A stretch of DNA of 41,765 nt from Balneolales bacterium. Lineage in GTDB: Bacteria; Bacteroidota; Rhodothermia; Balneolales; Cyclonatronaceae. A program made the position numbers and the translations under genes. The notes under the pieces are model-generated. The model saw nothing but the letters and a program-made list of their open reading frames with translations, was not told the origin of the DNA and did not search any database. Below, in pieces: positions 1 through 9,599 of the stretch. The stretch spans positions 1-41,765 of the forward strand of contig JAIULZ010000021.1 in assembly GCA_022565805.1 (NCBI GenBank), read 5' to 3'. Each line of letters opens with the position of its first letter. The first letter of the stretch is position 1.

Positions 1-8
1 TTAAATAA

Positions 9-44
9 AAAGCCCTGTCGCTTTTTGATGAGCAACAGGGCTTT
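9..44 (-). terminator. Rho-independent terminator of hppA
   Basis: A perfect 10-bp stem (9-18 with 35-44, arm AAAGCCCTGT) encloses a 16-nt loop. Read on the minus strand it is followed by a T-rich tract. It lies about 70 nt past the hppA stop codon, so it most likely ends that transcript. Confidence 0.8.
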
Positions 45-74
45 CAGGTATAGTTTAATATAATGCTATTCAGG

Positions 75-98
75 ATGATGAAACCGTGATTTCATCAT
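75..98 (-). other. Second hairpin between the hppA stop and its terminator
   Basis: ATGATGAAA (75-83) pairs perfectly with TTTCATCAT (90-98) around a 6-nt loop. No T-tract follows, so it is probably not a terminator. It would lie in the 3' untranslated part of the hppA mRNA and might block 3' exonucleases; that role is inference. Confidence 0.4.
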
Positions 99-115
99 GC
101 CGGACAGATTTTCGC

Positions 116-2215
116 TTACAGCAACCAACCGCCGCTTGTGGCGATCAGGGTAGCAAAAATAAGCGCTACGGTGTTAATTACCTTAATGAGCGGGTTGATA
201 GACGGTCCGGCGGTGTCTTTGTATGGATCGCCAACGGTATCGCCTACAACGGCTGCGGCGTGGGCATCAGAGCCTTTTCCACCGTGGTTGCCGTCTTCGA
301 TGTATTTCTTGGCGTTATCCCATGCACCACCACCATTCGACATCATCAGGGCCATCATTAAACCGGAAGCAATCACCCCGATTAACAACCCACCAAGCGC
401 GAGCGGACCAAAAAGGAAGCCTACGATGAGGGGAGCAAATACGGCAAGCAGACCTGGAATCACCATTTCCTTAAGAGCAGATTTAGTTACGATATCTACA
501 CAAGAACCGTAATCGGGGCGGGTCTCCCCTTTCATAATTCCTGGCATTTCGCGGAACTGACGACGAACTTCTTCGATTACCGCACCGGCTGCTTTACCTA
601 CAGATTCCATCAAATAAGAAGAAAACAGGAATGGTAGCATTGCACCAATAAACAAACCTACGAGAACGATAGGATCGTTGAGCACAAACGCGTCTGTGTA
701 TCCGGCTTTTTCCAGGTTCAGGATGTAATCCGCAAAAAGTACAAGCGCTGCAAGGGCTGCAGAACCAATGGCATATCCTTTGGTTACGGCTTTGGTGGTG
801 TTTCCAACCGCATCGAGAGCATCGGTGTTTTCGCGCACGCTTTCGGGCAGGTTGCTCATTTCGGCAATACCGCCGGCGTTGTCGGTAATTGGTCCGTAGG
901 TATCCATGGCGATAATCATACCGGTTACGCTAAGCATGGCAACGGCTGCAATTGCAATTCCATAAATACCGGCAAAGGTAAAGCTAAGGAAAAGTGCAAG
1001 TACCAGCACAATAGTTGGGTATAGCGTACTTTCCATCCCAACGGCAAGACCACTAATGATATTGGTGGCAGATCCGGTTTCGGAAGATTTTGCAATTTTT
1101 CTAACCGGGCTGTATTTAGTCGAAGTGTAGTATTCGGTGATGTGGATCAAGCCGATTACTACTACAATTCCCACAAGCGTAGAGTAGAACAGGTGCAGCC
1201 AGCTTGTGGGCGCATTAGTAAGATGGGCAAGCTCGGCAAAATCGAGGTTTCCAAAAATAGCGTGCGTTATCCATGCAAAACCAGCTATGGAAATTATTGC
1301 GCTTGCGTACATTCCTTTGTAGAGGGCGTTCATAATATTGTTGCTCTTGCCCATGCGCACAAAAAATACAGATACAATACTTGCCATAAGAGCAAAAGCC
1401 CCTAAAAACAGCGGGTATGTTACAAAAGCGGTAACGACCTGCGCATCCGGCAGCAGATATCCCAAAAGCAGCGCACCAATTACGGTTACGGCATAGGTTT
1501 CGAAAAGGTCGGCACCCATACCGGCACAGTCGCCCACGTTGTCGCCCACGTTATCGGCAATAACGGCAGGGTTACGGGGATCATCTTCGGGAATTCCGGC
1601 CTCTACTTTACCAACAAGGTCGGCGCCTACGTCGGCAGCTTTGGTGTAAATACCACCACCAACACGGGCAAAAAGAGAGATAAGGCAAGAGCCGAAGGCA
1701 AAACCTACGAGGGGATTAACCGGGTCTGCCAGCATCAGAACGTTGTTGAACAGATAAAAGAAACCGGCAACACCGAGAAGTGCCAGACCTGCTACTGCAA
1801 GACCGGATACCGCGCCACCGTTAAAAGCCAGCTTAAGAGCGCCGGGAAGACCGGTTTTAGCGGCTTCGGCTACACGAATATTAGAGCGAACGGCAATAGT
1901 CATACCGGCATAGCCGCTTAGTGCAGAAAAGAGTGCACCAACTGCGAAACCTATGGTTGTCCACCACCAGGTTGTGGCTGCATTTCCTTCTTGCGTGAAA
2001 GCTATAGCGGCAAATGCTACTATAATAGCCACGGCTACATAGGTAATGGTTGTGTACTGCCTGTTCATGTAAGCATTTGCACCCTCTTTTACGGCATCTG
2101 CGATGTCGTTCATTTTGGCATCACCTGTGGGTGCTTTCAGCACGCTTTTAGCCAGGATGAAGGCTGCAATCAGGGCTACGATGGCAGCTAATGGAGTTAG
2201 AATCAATAAGTCCAC
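116..2215 (-). CDS. hppA: K+-independent-type proton-pumping membrane pyrophosphatase
   Basis: Integral membrane pyrophosphatase of 699 residues, the usual family length, with many hydrophobic segments throughout. It hydrolyses PPi and pumps H+ out of the cytoplasm. The signature around residues 187-240 is intact, with [20 protein letters not shown] and the Asp-rich DDPRNP and [12 protein letters not shown] motifs that bind Mg-PPi. The subtype-determining motif reads GNTTKAVTK at residues 471-479, giving Lys475 and Thr478. In this family Lys at that position, where K+-dependent enzymes have Ala, marks the K+-independent H+-pumping subgroup. The start is GTG, with AGGGAAAA upstream as a distant Shine-Dalgarno. 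The gene appears monocistronic and ends in a strong terminator. Identity is essentially certain; ion specificity rests on the motif. Confidence 0.97.
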   Translation of the reverse strand: MDLLILTPLAAIVALIAAFILAKSVLKAPTGDAKMNDIADAVKEGANAYMNRQYTTITYVAVAIIVAFAAIAFTQEGNAATTWWWTTIGFAVGALFSALSGYAGMTIAVRSNIRVAEAAKTGLPGALKLAFNGGAVSGLAVAGLALLGVAGFFYLFNNVLMLADPVNPLVGFAFGSCLISLFARVGGGIYTKAADVGADLVGKVEAGIPEDDPRNPAVIADNVGDNVGDCAGMGADLFETYAVTVIGALLLGYLLPDAQVVTAFVTYPLFLGAFALMASIVSVFFVRMGKSNNIMNALYKGMYASAIISIAGFAWITHAIFGNLDFAELAHLTNAPTSWLHLFYSTLVGIVVVIGLIHITEYYTSTKYSPVRKIAKSSETGSATNIISGLAVGMESTLYPTIVLVLALFLSFTFAGIYGIAIAAVAMLSVTGMIIAMDTYGPITDNAGGIAEMSNLPESVRENTDALDAVGNTTKAVTKGYAIGSAALAALVLFADYILNLEKAGYTDAFVLNDPIVLVGLFIGAMLPFLFSSYLMESVGKAAGAVIEEVRRQFREMPGIMKGETRPDYGSCVDIVTKSALKEMVIPGLLAVFAPLIVGFLFGPLALGGLLIGVIASGLMMALMMSNGGGAWDNAKKYIEDGNHGGKGSDAHAAAVVGDTVGDPYKDTAGPSINPLIKVINTVALIFATLIATSGGWLL

Positions 2216-2622
2216 GTGTAAAGTTTTCCCTATTATTTTTGATTAACTTCGGTTAAGGGGCTGTAACAACGGCTGATAAAACGGGTTCGGCCGGAGCCTG
2301 CATTACATTACGTTTATCACCCTTCTGCAAAAAACCGATGCCCGATATGGGTTAGCTTTATCGTTTTTTTACCCCGTGGGAGCAGAATATTAACAACCGG
2401 CCGGATCGAGCTTATAACGTTTATATTCAGGAAACACCTTCCATAAGCAGAAGACATAAACAAGGGTCTCAGATGTTTCCATAAGCCTGCGTTTATAAAC
2501 CAGAAATCGACCGGCCTCAATGTTACAACAGTTAAACTATTTTAGCAAGAAGGCTTTCAAAAAGGGTTTACTATCTGTTCTGTAATGGATTACTGCATGT
2601 AAATCATGCTATTGCCCATAAA
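2216..2622. other. Gene-free region upstream of hppA
   Basis: About 400 bases with no convincing gene. It should hold the hppA promoter and leader. A small TTAAC-TTCG-GTTAA inverted repeat lies near 2243-2256, and a 10-bp direct repeat (TTCCATAAGC) occurs at 2439-2448 and 2477-2486. A 67-codon minus-strand reading frame at 2317-2520 has only a TTG start and no family resemblance, so it is not called. Confidence 0.5.
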
Positions 2623-2658
2623 AAAAAGCCGGAATGCGTAGGAGCAAACCGGCTTTTT
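2623..2658 (-). terminator. Terminator downstream of floA
   Basis: AAAAAGCCGG (2623-2632) pairs perfectly with CCGGCTTTTT (2649-2658). On the minus strand the stem is followed by a run of T. It sits 27 nt past the floA stop codon. Confidence 0.8.
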
Positions 2659-2684
2659 ACGATTATTTTCAAATCAAGACTGAC

Positions 2685-3698
2685 TTATTTTTTACGCTTA
2701 GGCTCGTCGTCGTCGTCGTTTTTCTTGTCGAGCTTATCGGTGCCTTTCGCAATTGCGTCGCGCATTTCCGTGTCAGAAATCACATTTTTCATGTTGTAGT
2801 AATCCATGATACCGAGATTACCACTGCGGAACGCTTCAGCAATGGCTTTTGGAACTTCTGCTTCTGCTTCTACTACGCGAGCCTGCATTTCCTGAATCTT
2901 GGCTTTGTTTTCCTGCTCGGCGGCTACGGCCATTGCGCGGCGCTCTTCAGCTTTGGCACGCGCAACTTTAAGATCGGCCTCTGCCTGATCTATCTGAAGC
3001 GCAGCACCAATATTATTTCCAACATCTACGTCGGCAATATCAATAGACAGTATTTCGAATGCTGTACCGCTATCGAGACCTCTGTCGAGCACAACGCGCG
3101 AGATTTGATCCGGATTTTCGAGTACTTTTTTGTGATCATCGGCAGAACCTACTGTGGTTACAATACCTTCACCAACACGAGCAAGAATTGTTTCTTCTGT
3201 AGCACCACCCACGAGTCGGTCGAGATTTGCTCTTACCGTAACTCTTGCGTTTGCTTTAACCTGTATACCGTCTTTAGCAACAGCGGTAATTATAGGAGTC
3301 TGAATTACTTTAGGATTTACAGAAATCTGAACCGCCTCGAATACATCACGACCGGCAAGGTCGATGGCTGCGGCACGTTCGAATGTAAGTCCCAGATTGG
3401 CTTTGTCGGCAGAAATAAGAGCCTGAACTACTTTATTAACGTTACCGCCGGCAAGATAGTGAGCTTCAAGTTTTCCAACATTAAGGGGCAAATCTGCTTT
3501 ATGAGCCGTAATTGCGGCCTTAACGATGGGAGCAGGAGGTACGTTACGCAGCCTCATGGCTACAAGATCGGAGAAGATTCCTACTTTTACACCAGAGAAA
3601 TATGCGGTAATCCAGAGTCCTAAGGGCACAAAGTACAGAAAGAGGAAAAGGCCGATTAGGGAACCACCGATAACGAGTAACGGGAATAGTTGTTCCAT
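2685..3698 (-). CDS. floA: Flotillin-like protein FloA
   Basis: Flotillin-like membrane scaffold of 337 residues, close to Bacillus FloA/YqfA at about 331. These proteins form detergent-resistant membrane foci and affect membrane fluidity and protein interactions. An N-terminal hydrophobic hairpin (about residues 3-32) is followed by the family core, including [14 protein letters not shown] and [10 protein letters not shown]. Next comes the Ala/Glu-rich coiled-coil stretch ([33 protein letters not shown]). The tail is strongly charged ([10 protein letters not shown]). The frame opens 17 codons further upstream, but those residues are polar and not family-like; the ATG at 3698 places the membrane anchor at the N-terminus, so I chose it. 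The NfeD gene lies 236 nt upstream on the same strand, a pairing conserved in many bacteria. Confidence 0.95.
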   Translation of the reverse strand: MEQLFPLLVIGGSLIGLFLFLYFVPLGLWITAYFSGVKVGIFSDLVAMRLRNVPPAPIVKAAITAHKADLPLNVGKLEAHYLAGGNVNKVVQALISADKANLGLTFERAAAIDLAGRDVFEAVQISVNPKVIQTPIITAVAKDGIQVKANARVTVRANLDRLVGGATEETILARVGEGIVTTVGSADDHKKVLENPDQISRVVLDRGLDSGTAFEILSIDIADVDVGNNIGAALQIDQAEADLKVARAKAEERRAMAVAAEQENKAKIQEMQARVVEAEAEVPKAIAEAFRSGNLGIMDYYNMKNVISDTEMRDAIAKGTDKLDKKNDDDDEPKRKK

Positions 3699-3820
3699 GT
3701 AAGTAATTTTTTTTAGTGTGAACGTGTGATGTTGAAGACAGCAACCCAAGTAAAGGCTTATATCCGGGTTACCTTAATAAATGCGCATTAAACAGCTGTA
3801 AATACCCAAAAAGAGTTATA

Positions 3821-3842
3821 GCCGGAAATAAAAAATTCCGGC
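3821..3842 (-). terminator. Possible weak hairpin terminator or processing site between nfeD and floA
   Basis: GCCGGAA (3821-3827) pairs with TTCCGGC (3836-3842) over an 8-nt A-rich loop. On the minus strand a short T run (CTCTTTTT) follows about 5 nt later. It may attenuate nfeD transcription before floA. Confidence 0.3.
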
Positions 3843-3934
3843 CCTGATGAATATAAGGAAAGTAAACATTACCCTTTAATTAAATAAAAAAAGGTTATGC
3901 TTCTTTTCTGCAGGATGAAACCATCACGAGCTTA

Positions 3935-5341
3935 TCAGGCGTTACGGCGTTTCACCATAACTCTGCTCGAGCTTGTGTTAGTTACTACAATTCGCGCGCC
4001 GTTTTCGATATAATCACCCTGTGATACAACATCAACACGCTCATCATCTATGAGCGCAATACCGGCCGGGCGCAGCGCAGTTACCGCAACACCTTCTTTG
4101 CCGAGGAGATTATCTTTATTGTCAGACGAAATGTAGCCCTGTTCCTTGCTTGTAGAGTCTACTAAAATGAGCCTTTTAAACATAGTATTTTGAGGCAAAT
4201 ATTTACCGAGTGAGAACATCATTAGAACACCCAGAATCAGTGTAATGGCCATGGTCCAGATAGCGCGGGTCATGTGCTCCATTTCGGGGAATTCAAAACC
4301 TACGTTACCAACCATAGATACAATCAGGCTTACAAATACCATTGTTATGCCTAAAATACCCGGCACACCAAAACCTGGTAGCACAAATATCTCTACTATT
4401 ATAAGCAAAACACCTATGGCAAACAGAATTATTTCCCATGGCTCTGCAAAACCCATTATGTAAAGCGGGGCAAAGAACAGAAGCGCTCCTGCTGTTGCCA
4501 TAGCACCCGGAAACCCGACTCCGGGCGACTGTAATTCAAAATAGAGCCCGCCGAGCATCATGAGCATAAGCATACTGCTTATTACCGGATTTGCAAGGAA
4601 ACGCAGCACCTGCTCGTTAGTGGTTTCCTGCACATAAATTAGCTCGCTCTCTTCCCAGCCTATTTCGCGCAGAGCTTCCTCTATAGTTGAAACCCTGCCT
4701 TCGATCATGCCGAATTCCAGCGCTTCAGAAGTACTCAAAGTAACCAGGTTTCCTTCTGTGGTGATGCCGTCAATTTCAATTCGCTCGTCTACCATGGCTT
4801 CGGCTATACGTGCATTTCGGCCCGTGGCCTCGGCAGTAGAGCGCATTAACCCGCGCATGTAGCTTTGCATTTTTTCATCTGCCTTACCGCCACCTCCGTC
4901 AACCACGGTCGCCGCGCCTATTGAAGAACCGGGCGCCATATAAATTGTATCGGTTGCAAATGCGATTAATGCACCGGCCGAAGCAGCGTTTTTATCAATA
5001 AAAGTGAGGGTATGTATGTCTGTATCCAGCAAATTCTTGCGAATTTTGTCAGCAGCATCAACAAGACCACCAAATGTATCCATATGTAGAATAAGGCCGG
5101 CTGCGTTTTCAGATTCCGCTAGTGCAATACCGCGCTCGATATAGCGGTGCAGGCCATTATCGACCAGCCCTTCTACTCTTACTACGAAAACAGGACCCGG
5201 TGAATCGGGCAGCGTTATTTCTCGTTCAACACGGACGGTATCTTCCTGTACGCCGGCTGATCCGACGCTCATCCATGCGCTGAAAATGACAACCATTAAG
5301 ATGGAGCCGAAAATAAAACGGAGTCTTTCTTTACCTTGCAT
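3935..5341 (-). CDS. NfeD-family membrane serine protease (ClpP class, long form)
   Basis: Long NfeD (NfeD1b) protein of 468 residues. A signal peptide or first membrane segment (about residues 8-30) precedes a ClpP/SppA-fold protease domain (about 50-230). A Ser-Lys dyad is visible: Ser121 in NAASAGALIAFA and Lys157 in ADEKMQS, matching the archaeal 1510-N protease pattern. Several transmembrane helices follow (about 255-380), then a C-terminal OB-fold NfeD domain (about 405-465, LLGKEGVAVTALRP). Family members are tied to membrane quality control; the archaeal homologue cuts stomatin-like proteins. The neighbouring floA encodes a stomatin/flotillin-class protein, so the product is the likely protease partner of FloA. 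That partnership is inferred from gene order and family knowledge. Confidence 0.93.
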   Translation of the reverse strand: MQGKERLRFIFGSILMVVIFSAWMSVGSAGVQEDTVRVEREITLPDSPGPVFVVRVEGLVDNGLHRYIERGIALAESENAAGLILHMDTFGGLVDAADKIRKNLLDTDIHTLTFIDKNAASAGALIAFATDTIYMAPGSSIGAATVVDGGGGKADEKMQSYMRGLMRSTAEATGRNARIAEAMVDERIEIDGITTEGNLVTLSTSEALEFGMIEGRVSTIEEALREIGWEESELIYVQETTNEQVLRFLANPVISSMLMLMMLGGLYFELQSPGVGFPGAMATAGALLFFAPLYIMGFAEPWEIILFAIGVLLIIVEIFVLPGFGVPGILGITMVFVSLIVSMVGNVGFEFPEMEHMTRAIWTMAITLILGVLMMFSLGKYLPQNTMFKRLILVDSTSKEQGYISSDNKDNLLGKEGVAVTALRPAGIALIDDERVDVVSQGDYIENGARIVVTNTSSSRVMVKRRNA

Positions 5342-6292
5342 AGATTTGTTTGTTAAGATTCGTGCTGTTGATGTTCATTTATTGCTAGCGTGTTTGTATG
5401 AATTTCGGAAAAGCCTGTTATCCGAAATGATCAGTATATTCTTCTATGGGAATATAACCCATGAAACGTTGAACTTCTCATTTATTGGGTATTCACCCTT
5501 GTTAAATCTATCCACTTATTAAATTCCTTTTATATCTATCGAGGCGTTAATATAGCCAAATCAGCATTTTTACCCATTCATACTAAACATCTTTTTTTAT
5601 AACGATCGGGTACTTTGCGATGATAAAAAATCATCACATCACAAATAAAGCTGAATTCGTATGCATTTGCCTTGAAATGGATTGAAACTCTTGTTGCGAC
5701 TAAGTTAATCGGGAAACAAGATGCTCTATGCGATAGAAATTAAATCTCTTGTACACTACGCAGAACAAAAGGGGTTGTTTCAGCATTCATTAAAATAAGC
5801 CGGGACTATAGTTCTGTATGAAAGAATAAATTTCAGATTCACGATTACGAAAATGATTGCGCTTTTATTTTCAGCTTTTTGCTACCGCTTTAAAGACCAT
5901 CAGGCTATGATTTTTTTTCCACTTGGCAAAGGCACTCCACATAGTTTGCGCTTGTAAACTAACAAAGAACTCTATCACGCTTTATCAACCAACAAGTTAA
6001 AGCGCAGGAGTAATCGGTTTTACCATCCTGAAGTGAAGAAATATCGTACTTTTAAATTCCTCGGGCTAAACTAATCCTGAGCAGAATACATCAGAACGAT
6101 GTTGGCCTGCATAAGCTTTATAAGCAGGAAATCTATTGTTTGTCAAAAGTAGCAGCGGTGCTGTTTTTGTTGAAACCAGCAGAACAAAAACACGTATTTC
6201 TCCATGCAGATAATTGCAGAAATGATTTTACCATTATTTAAGTCCTTTTTTCAACGGATACAATTTCCTTGAGCCTCCGAAAATTATTATTC
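5342..6292. other. Long gene-free, AT-rich divergent region
   Basis: About 950 bases between nfeD (minus) and the TonB-dependent receptor (plus). No reading frame resembles a known protein, and no tRNA-like arm pattern was seen. It must carry the two divergent promoters. Its length is unusual for this otherwise fairly compact window; it may hold an unrecognised small RNA or decayed sequence. Confidence 0.5.
5402..5428. promoter_or_regulatory. Inverted repeat upstream of nfeD
   Basis: ATTTCGGA (5402-5409) is perfectly repeated in inverse as TCCGAAAT (5421-5428), separated by 11 nt. It lies about 60 nt upstream of the nfeD start, where an operator or leader hairpin would be expected. No regulator can be named. 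Confidence 0.3.
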
Positions 6293-8620
6293 ATGTTTTT
6301 GATTGCCCTATTGCGGCCGAATCGCAGTTCACGCTTTAACAAAGCTTCTTTACCTGTTTTTTTAAGGTTAGCCTTATTTATTTTTTTCCTGCATGTACTT
6401 CCAGACACCCTCGCTGTGGTCTCTAAAGACAGATCGGAGCAATCTCAGGCATCGGTTAACGGCTATATTACAGAAGCCGCAACCGGCGAAGCAATCTGGG
6501 GTGCAAACGTAGTGCTGGAGGGTACCACAATCGGGGTTTCGACCAATAGCTCGGGATTTTACAGCTTGAACCGCATCCCGCCCGGCGAGTATACTATTTT
6601 GGTTAGCTTTGTGGGCTTTAATGAGTTCCGAAAAGAGGTAAGCCTGAGCTCTGGTGAGACTCTTCGGCTTAATATCGAGCTTACGGAAGCCGGCCTCCAA
6701 ATGGATGAAATTACGGTAACATCAGAGTTTATAGATCGTGAATCACGACAAAATATCGGCGTAACTACCGTACCTACACGGCTTATCCGGGAAACCCCGG
6801 CAGTGTTACAAGCCGATGTGTTTCGTTCTATTCAGCTATTGCCCGGTATAACCTCAGCATCTGATTTCTCTTCGGGTCTTTATATTCGTGGCGGCAGCCC
6901 CGATCAGACGCTCATTTTATTGGATAATACCACGGTGTATAATCCTTCCCATTTCTTTGGCTTCTTTTCTACCTTTAACCCCGATGCCATTCGGGATGTA
7001 CGGGTATTTAAGGGAGGTTTTCCGGCAGAATACGGCGGAAGACTTGGTTCGGTTGTAGATATTTATAATAAAGACGGCAACCGGAGAAGAAGGGCAGGCA
7101 CAGCTTCTGTGGGCTTGCTTTCATCCCGCTTTTCTGTTGAAGGTCCCTATAGCAGAGGCTCGTATATGCTTGCAGTTCGCCGATCTACGCTGGAACCGCT
7201 CCTCTGGTCGCTGCAGGGGAATGTAGACAACATACCCGAAAGTTTTTATTTCCTGGACATTAACGGGAAACTGAATTTCGACGCCTCCGATACCGACCGG
7301 CTTAGCGTTTCGTTTTACTCCGGTTTAGATGATGTAGTCTTCCCCGCTGCCGACGATCTGCTGCTAAAATTATACTACGGTAACTTAACCGGAAGCACCA
7401 CCTGGAGACGAATTTTAGGGCCGGGACTTTTCAGCACGCTTACTTTTACTGGTTCGCGCTATTTCAATGAGCCCGTTTTTGAGTTTGGCGGCACCGTATT
7501 TGAGCGACGAAATACGGTTACCGATTTTTCGATGAAAGCCGACTTGGACTGGAATATTTCTTCCAGCCATAATTTTAAAGCGGGTATATGGACCGGTAAC
7601 GTAGAGGTAACCATTGCCGATCAATTCGACGGGCAGCGTACGCAGCAGTCGCGTATAGATTCCTGGTATTTTTCGGGCTATTTACAGGACAGATGGGAAA
7701 TTAGCCCGGAGTGGATTTTTACCGGCGGTCTTCGCGGCAGCTGGTATTCGAGCGGAGACTACTTTCGCCTGGAGCCACGGGCTGCCTTAGAGTACAGGCC
7801 GCATCCCGATATAAGGTTACAAACTGCAGCGGGACGCTATTACCAATTTAAATCGCTCATCACCAATGAAGCGTTTTCCGGATTTGATATCTGGCTGTTA
7901 ACCGATGATGGTGTTGCCCCTTCCTACGGAGATCAATTCTTAGCTGGTGTAAAATGGAATCCCGTTCCGGAATGGTCTGTAGAGCTGGAAGGCTTTTATC
8001 GCACTATGCGTCAGCTTTTCGAATTTGATCCCCGCATACCCGATACGGCCGGCCTCGATTACAACGAACTGTTCCGCTTTGGCCGCGGCTATGCCTATGG
8101 GGTAGAACTGCTTCTGCAGCGAAATACAGGTCGGCTTACGGGTTTTGCGGGCTACACATGGGGGACCAGCCGCCGAAGCTATCCCGGATTTAATAACAGC
8201 AATATGTTCCCGCCCCGCTTCGACCGTATTCACGACCTTAATATCCTGCTAAATTATAGCTTAAGCGATCGTTGGATGGCAACCACAGTTTTTAGCTATG
8301 GCACGGGTCAGGCCTACACCGAACCGCTTGGACGTACCCAAATCCGCAATCCGTTTAACGACGATAACGACAACCCTTTAATTGTTGGCAGGGTGAACGC
8401 ATCGCGGCTGCCGGCATACCACAGGCTCGATATTGGATTTACCCGATACGGACGATTTTTTAATCTGGGCGATTCTGAGCTTCAGCTACAGCTTATAAAC
8501 GTGTACTCACGCAGAAATGTCTGGTTTTATCAATTCAATTTTGATGAAAATCCTCCCGAACGTTCGGCTGTTCGCATGTTGCCGATTATTCCTTCGGTAA
8601 CCTATACCGTTAATTTCTGA
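6293..8620 (+). CDS. TonB-dependent outer-membrane receptor with carboxypeptidase-regulatory-like domain
   Basis: Outer-membrane beta-barrel that should import a ligand using TonB energy. Numbered from the ATG at 6293 it has 775 residues. A membrane/signal segment (about 22-42) precedes a carboxypeptidase-D regulatory-like domain (about 53-132; VNGYITEAATGEAIWGANV, IPPGEYTILVSFVGF). The TonB plug (about 157-260) shows LYIRGGSPDQTLILLDN and FKGGFPAEYGGRLGSVVDI, and the barrel ends in a terminal Phe, as expected for BAM-assembled proteins. The frame also opens at a TTG at 6269; neither start has a clear ribosome site, and the ATG is preferred. The DUF4249 lipoprotein gene follows after 38 nt, a common Bacteroidota-type pairing. 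The ligand is unknown. Confidence 0.9.
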   Translation: MFLIALLRPNRSSRFNKASLPVFLRLALFIFFLHVLPDTLAVVSKDRSEQSQASVNGYITEAATGEAIWGANVVLEGTTIGVSTNSSGFYSLNRIPPGEYTILVSFVGFNEFRKEVSLSSGETLRLNIELTEAGLQMDEITVTSEFIDRESRQNIGVTTVPTRLIRETPAVLQADVFRSIQLLPGITSASDFSSGLYIRGGSPDQTLILLDNTTVYNPSHFFGFFSTFNPDAIRDVRVFKGGFPAEYGGRLGSVVDIYNKDGNRRRRAGTASVGLLSSRFSVEGPYSRGSYMLAVRRSTLEPLLWSLQGNVDNIPESFYFLDINGKLNFDASDTDRLSVSFYSGLDDVVFPAADDLLLKLYYGNLTGSTTWRRILGPGLFSTLTFTGSRYFNEPVFEFGGTVFERRNTVTDFSMKADLDWNISSSHNFKAGIWTGNVEVTIADQFDGQRTQQSRIDSWYFSGYLQDRWEISPEWIFTGGLRGSWYSSGDYFRLEPRAALEYRPHPDIRLQTAAGRYYQFKSLITNEAFSGFDIWLLTDDGVAPSYGDQFLAGVKWNPVPEWSVELEGFYRTMRQLFEFDPRIPDTAGLDYNELFRFGRGYAYGVELLLQRNTGRLTGFAGYTWGTSRRSYPGFNNSNMFPPRFDRIHDLNILLNYSLSDRWMATTVFSYGTGQAYTEPLGRTQIRNPFNDDNDNPLIVGRVNASRLPAYHRLDIGFTRYGRFFNLGDSELQLQLINVYSRRNVWFYQFNFDENPPERSAVRMLPIIPSVTYTVNF

Positions 8621-8658
8621 TTTACTGTTCGTAACTATCGCGAAAACATCCAGCACAA

Positions 8659-9573
8659 ATGAAAACAATAGCCCTTTGCCGGAATACTCTGGCCCTTACT
8701 CTTTTCTCATTTATTTTTCTGCTTACCTCTGGCTGCGATCCCTATCGGCAGGATTCTTATGAAGAGCAGCTTGTAATTTACGGTATGCTAACTGCCGGCG
8801 AACCGTTTTCTCCGATACGCCTTACACGAACAGTTCCATTTAGCGAAGCCTACAGTGAAGAAGCCGCGGCTTTACGAAATATGCATGTTCGCGTTATAGA
8901 AATGGATGAAGACGGTGAGTTTATACGCACCATACAGTACCAGGAGAGTGAACGCGACCCCGGCGTTTATTTTCCCCGCAGCCGTTCCAGCATCGTACAA
9001 GGCAGATTTCGATACCGTGCTGAAGTTCGGCAAGTCGAAGCCGCGGAGCTTCTGTTAAGTGCACAAACCATTGTTCCGGGATCATTCGAACTTGTTGAAA
9101 CCAATGGAAGCACATTTATTTATCAGGGTCCGGAGCAGTACGAAGCAACCTATACCACCAGCTTTTATCCGGGCAGGCAAAATTATTTTATTATTAGCAC
9201 CCGAGCCTTAAATCCGGAGCTGGGAATGACCCCTTTTTACGACAGCATAGCAGAAGAACCCGATGAGTTTATAACCGTTTCATCACCAATTATTAATGAA
9301 CAGAATTACGAGCTTAATCCGGATGGAACCATAACACTGCGTCTGCCTTGGATCTCCGTATCACACTTTGGCATAAGCGCTATATCGGTTTTTGCCATAG
9401 ACACCAACTGGTACGACTATCAGCGCTCATTGGGAGTACAGCTGGGTGGCTCAACCGTATCGCCCGGACAAATAGAAAATCTGCTTTGGAATGTTGAAGG
9501 TGGTATTGGGGTATTTGGGTCAAGAGCGGGAGTACGGTCAGAAGTCACTATTTTAAGCCCACCTATTCCTTAA
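8659..9573 (+). CDS. DUF4249-type lipoprotein, partner of the TonB receptor
   Basis: Predicted lipoprotein of 304 residues with a type II signal peptide ending in LTSGC (Cys26). The mature part begins CDPYRQDSYEEQLVIYGMLTAG, the usual opening of DUF4249 proteins: a short linker, then a beta-strand-rich domain with a LVIYGML-like strand, RLTRTVP, and a mid-region of extracellular-type repeats. Members typically sit directly after a TonB-dependent receptor carrying a regulatory-like domain, as here, and probably act at the cell surface with the barrel. No ligand or catalytic residues are evident. The family assignment rests on length, lipobox and context plus recognised motifs; function is unknown. 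Confidence 0.8.
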   Translation: MKTIALCRNTLALTLFSFIFLLTSGCDPYRQDSYEEQLVIYGMLTAGEPFSPIRLTRTVPFSEAYSEEAAALRNMHVRVIEMDEDGEFIRTIQYQESERDPGVYFPRSRSSIVQGRFRYRAEVRQVEAAELLLSAQTIVPGSFELVETNGSTFIYQGPEQYEATYTTSFYPGRQNYFIISTRALNPELGMTPFYDSIAEEPDEFITVSSPIINEQNYELNPDGTITLRLPWISVSHFGISAISVFAIDTNWYDYQRSLGVQLGGSTVSPGQIENLLWNVEGGIGVFGSRAGVRSEVTILSPPIP

Positions 9574-9599
9574 TTTTGTAACGTATTTTCATTTTTTTT

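Noticed and set aside
2281-2300. GGGTTCGG resembling a tRNA T-arm
   Set aside because: No matching acceptor stem, anticodon arm or CCA-like end could be built around it.
2634-3623. 329-codon plus-strand frame opposite floA
   Set aside because: Antisense shadow of floA, Cys/Phe/Asn-rich, with no recognisable domain; floA is certain.
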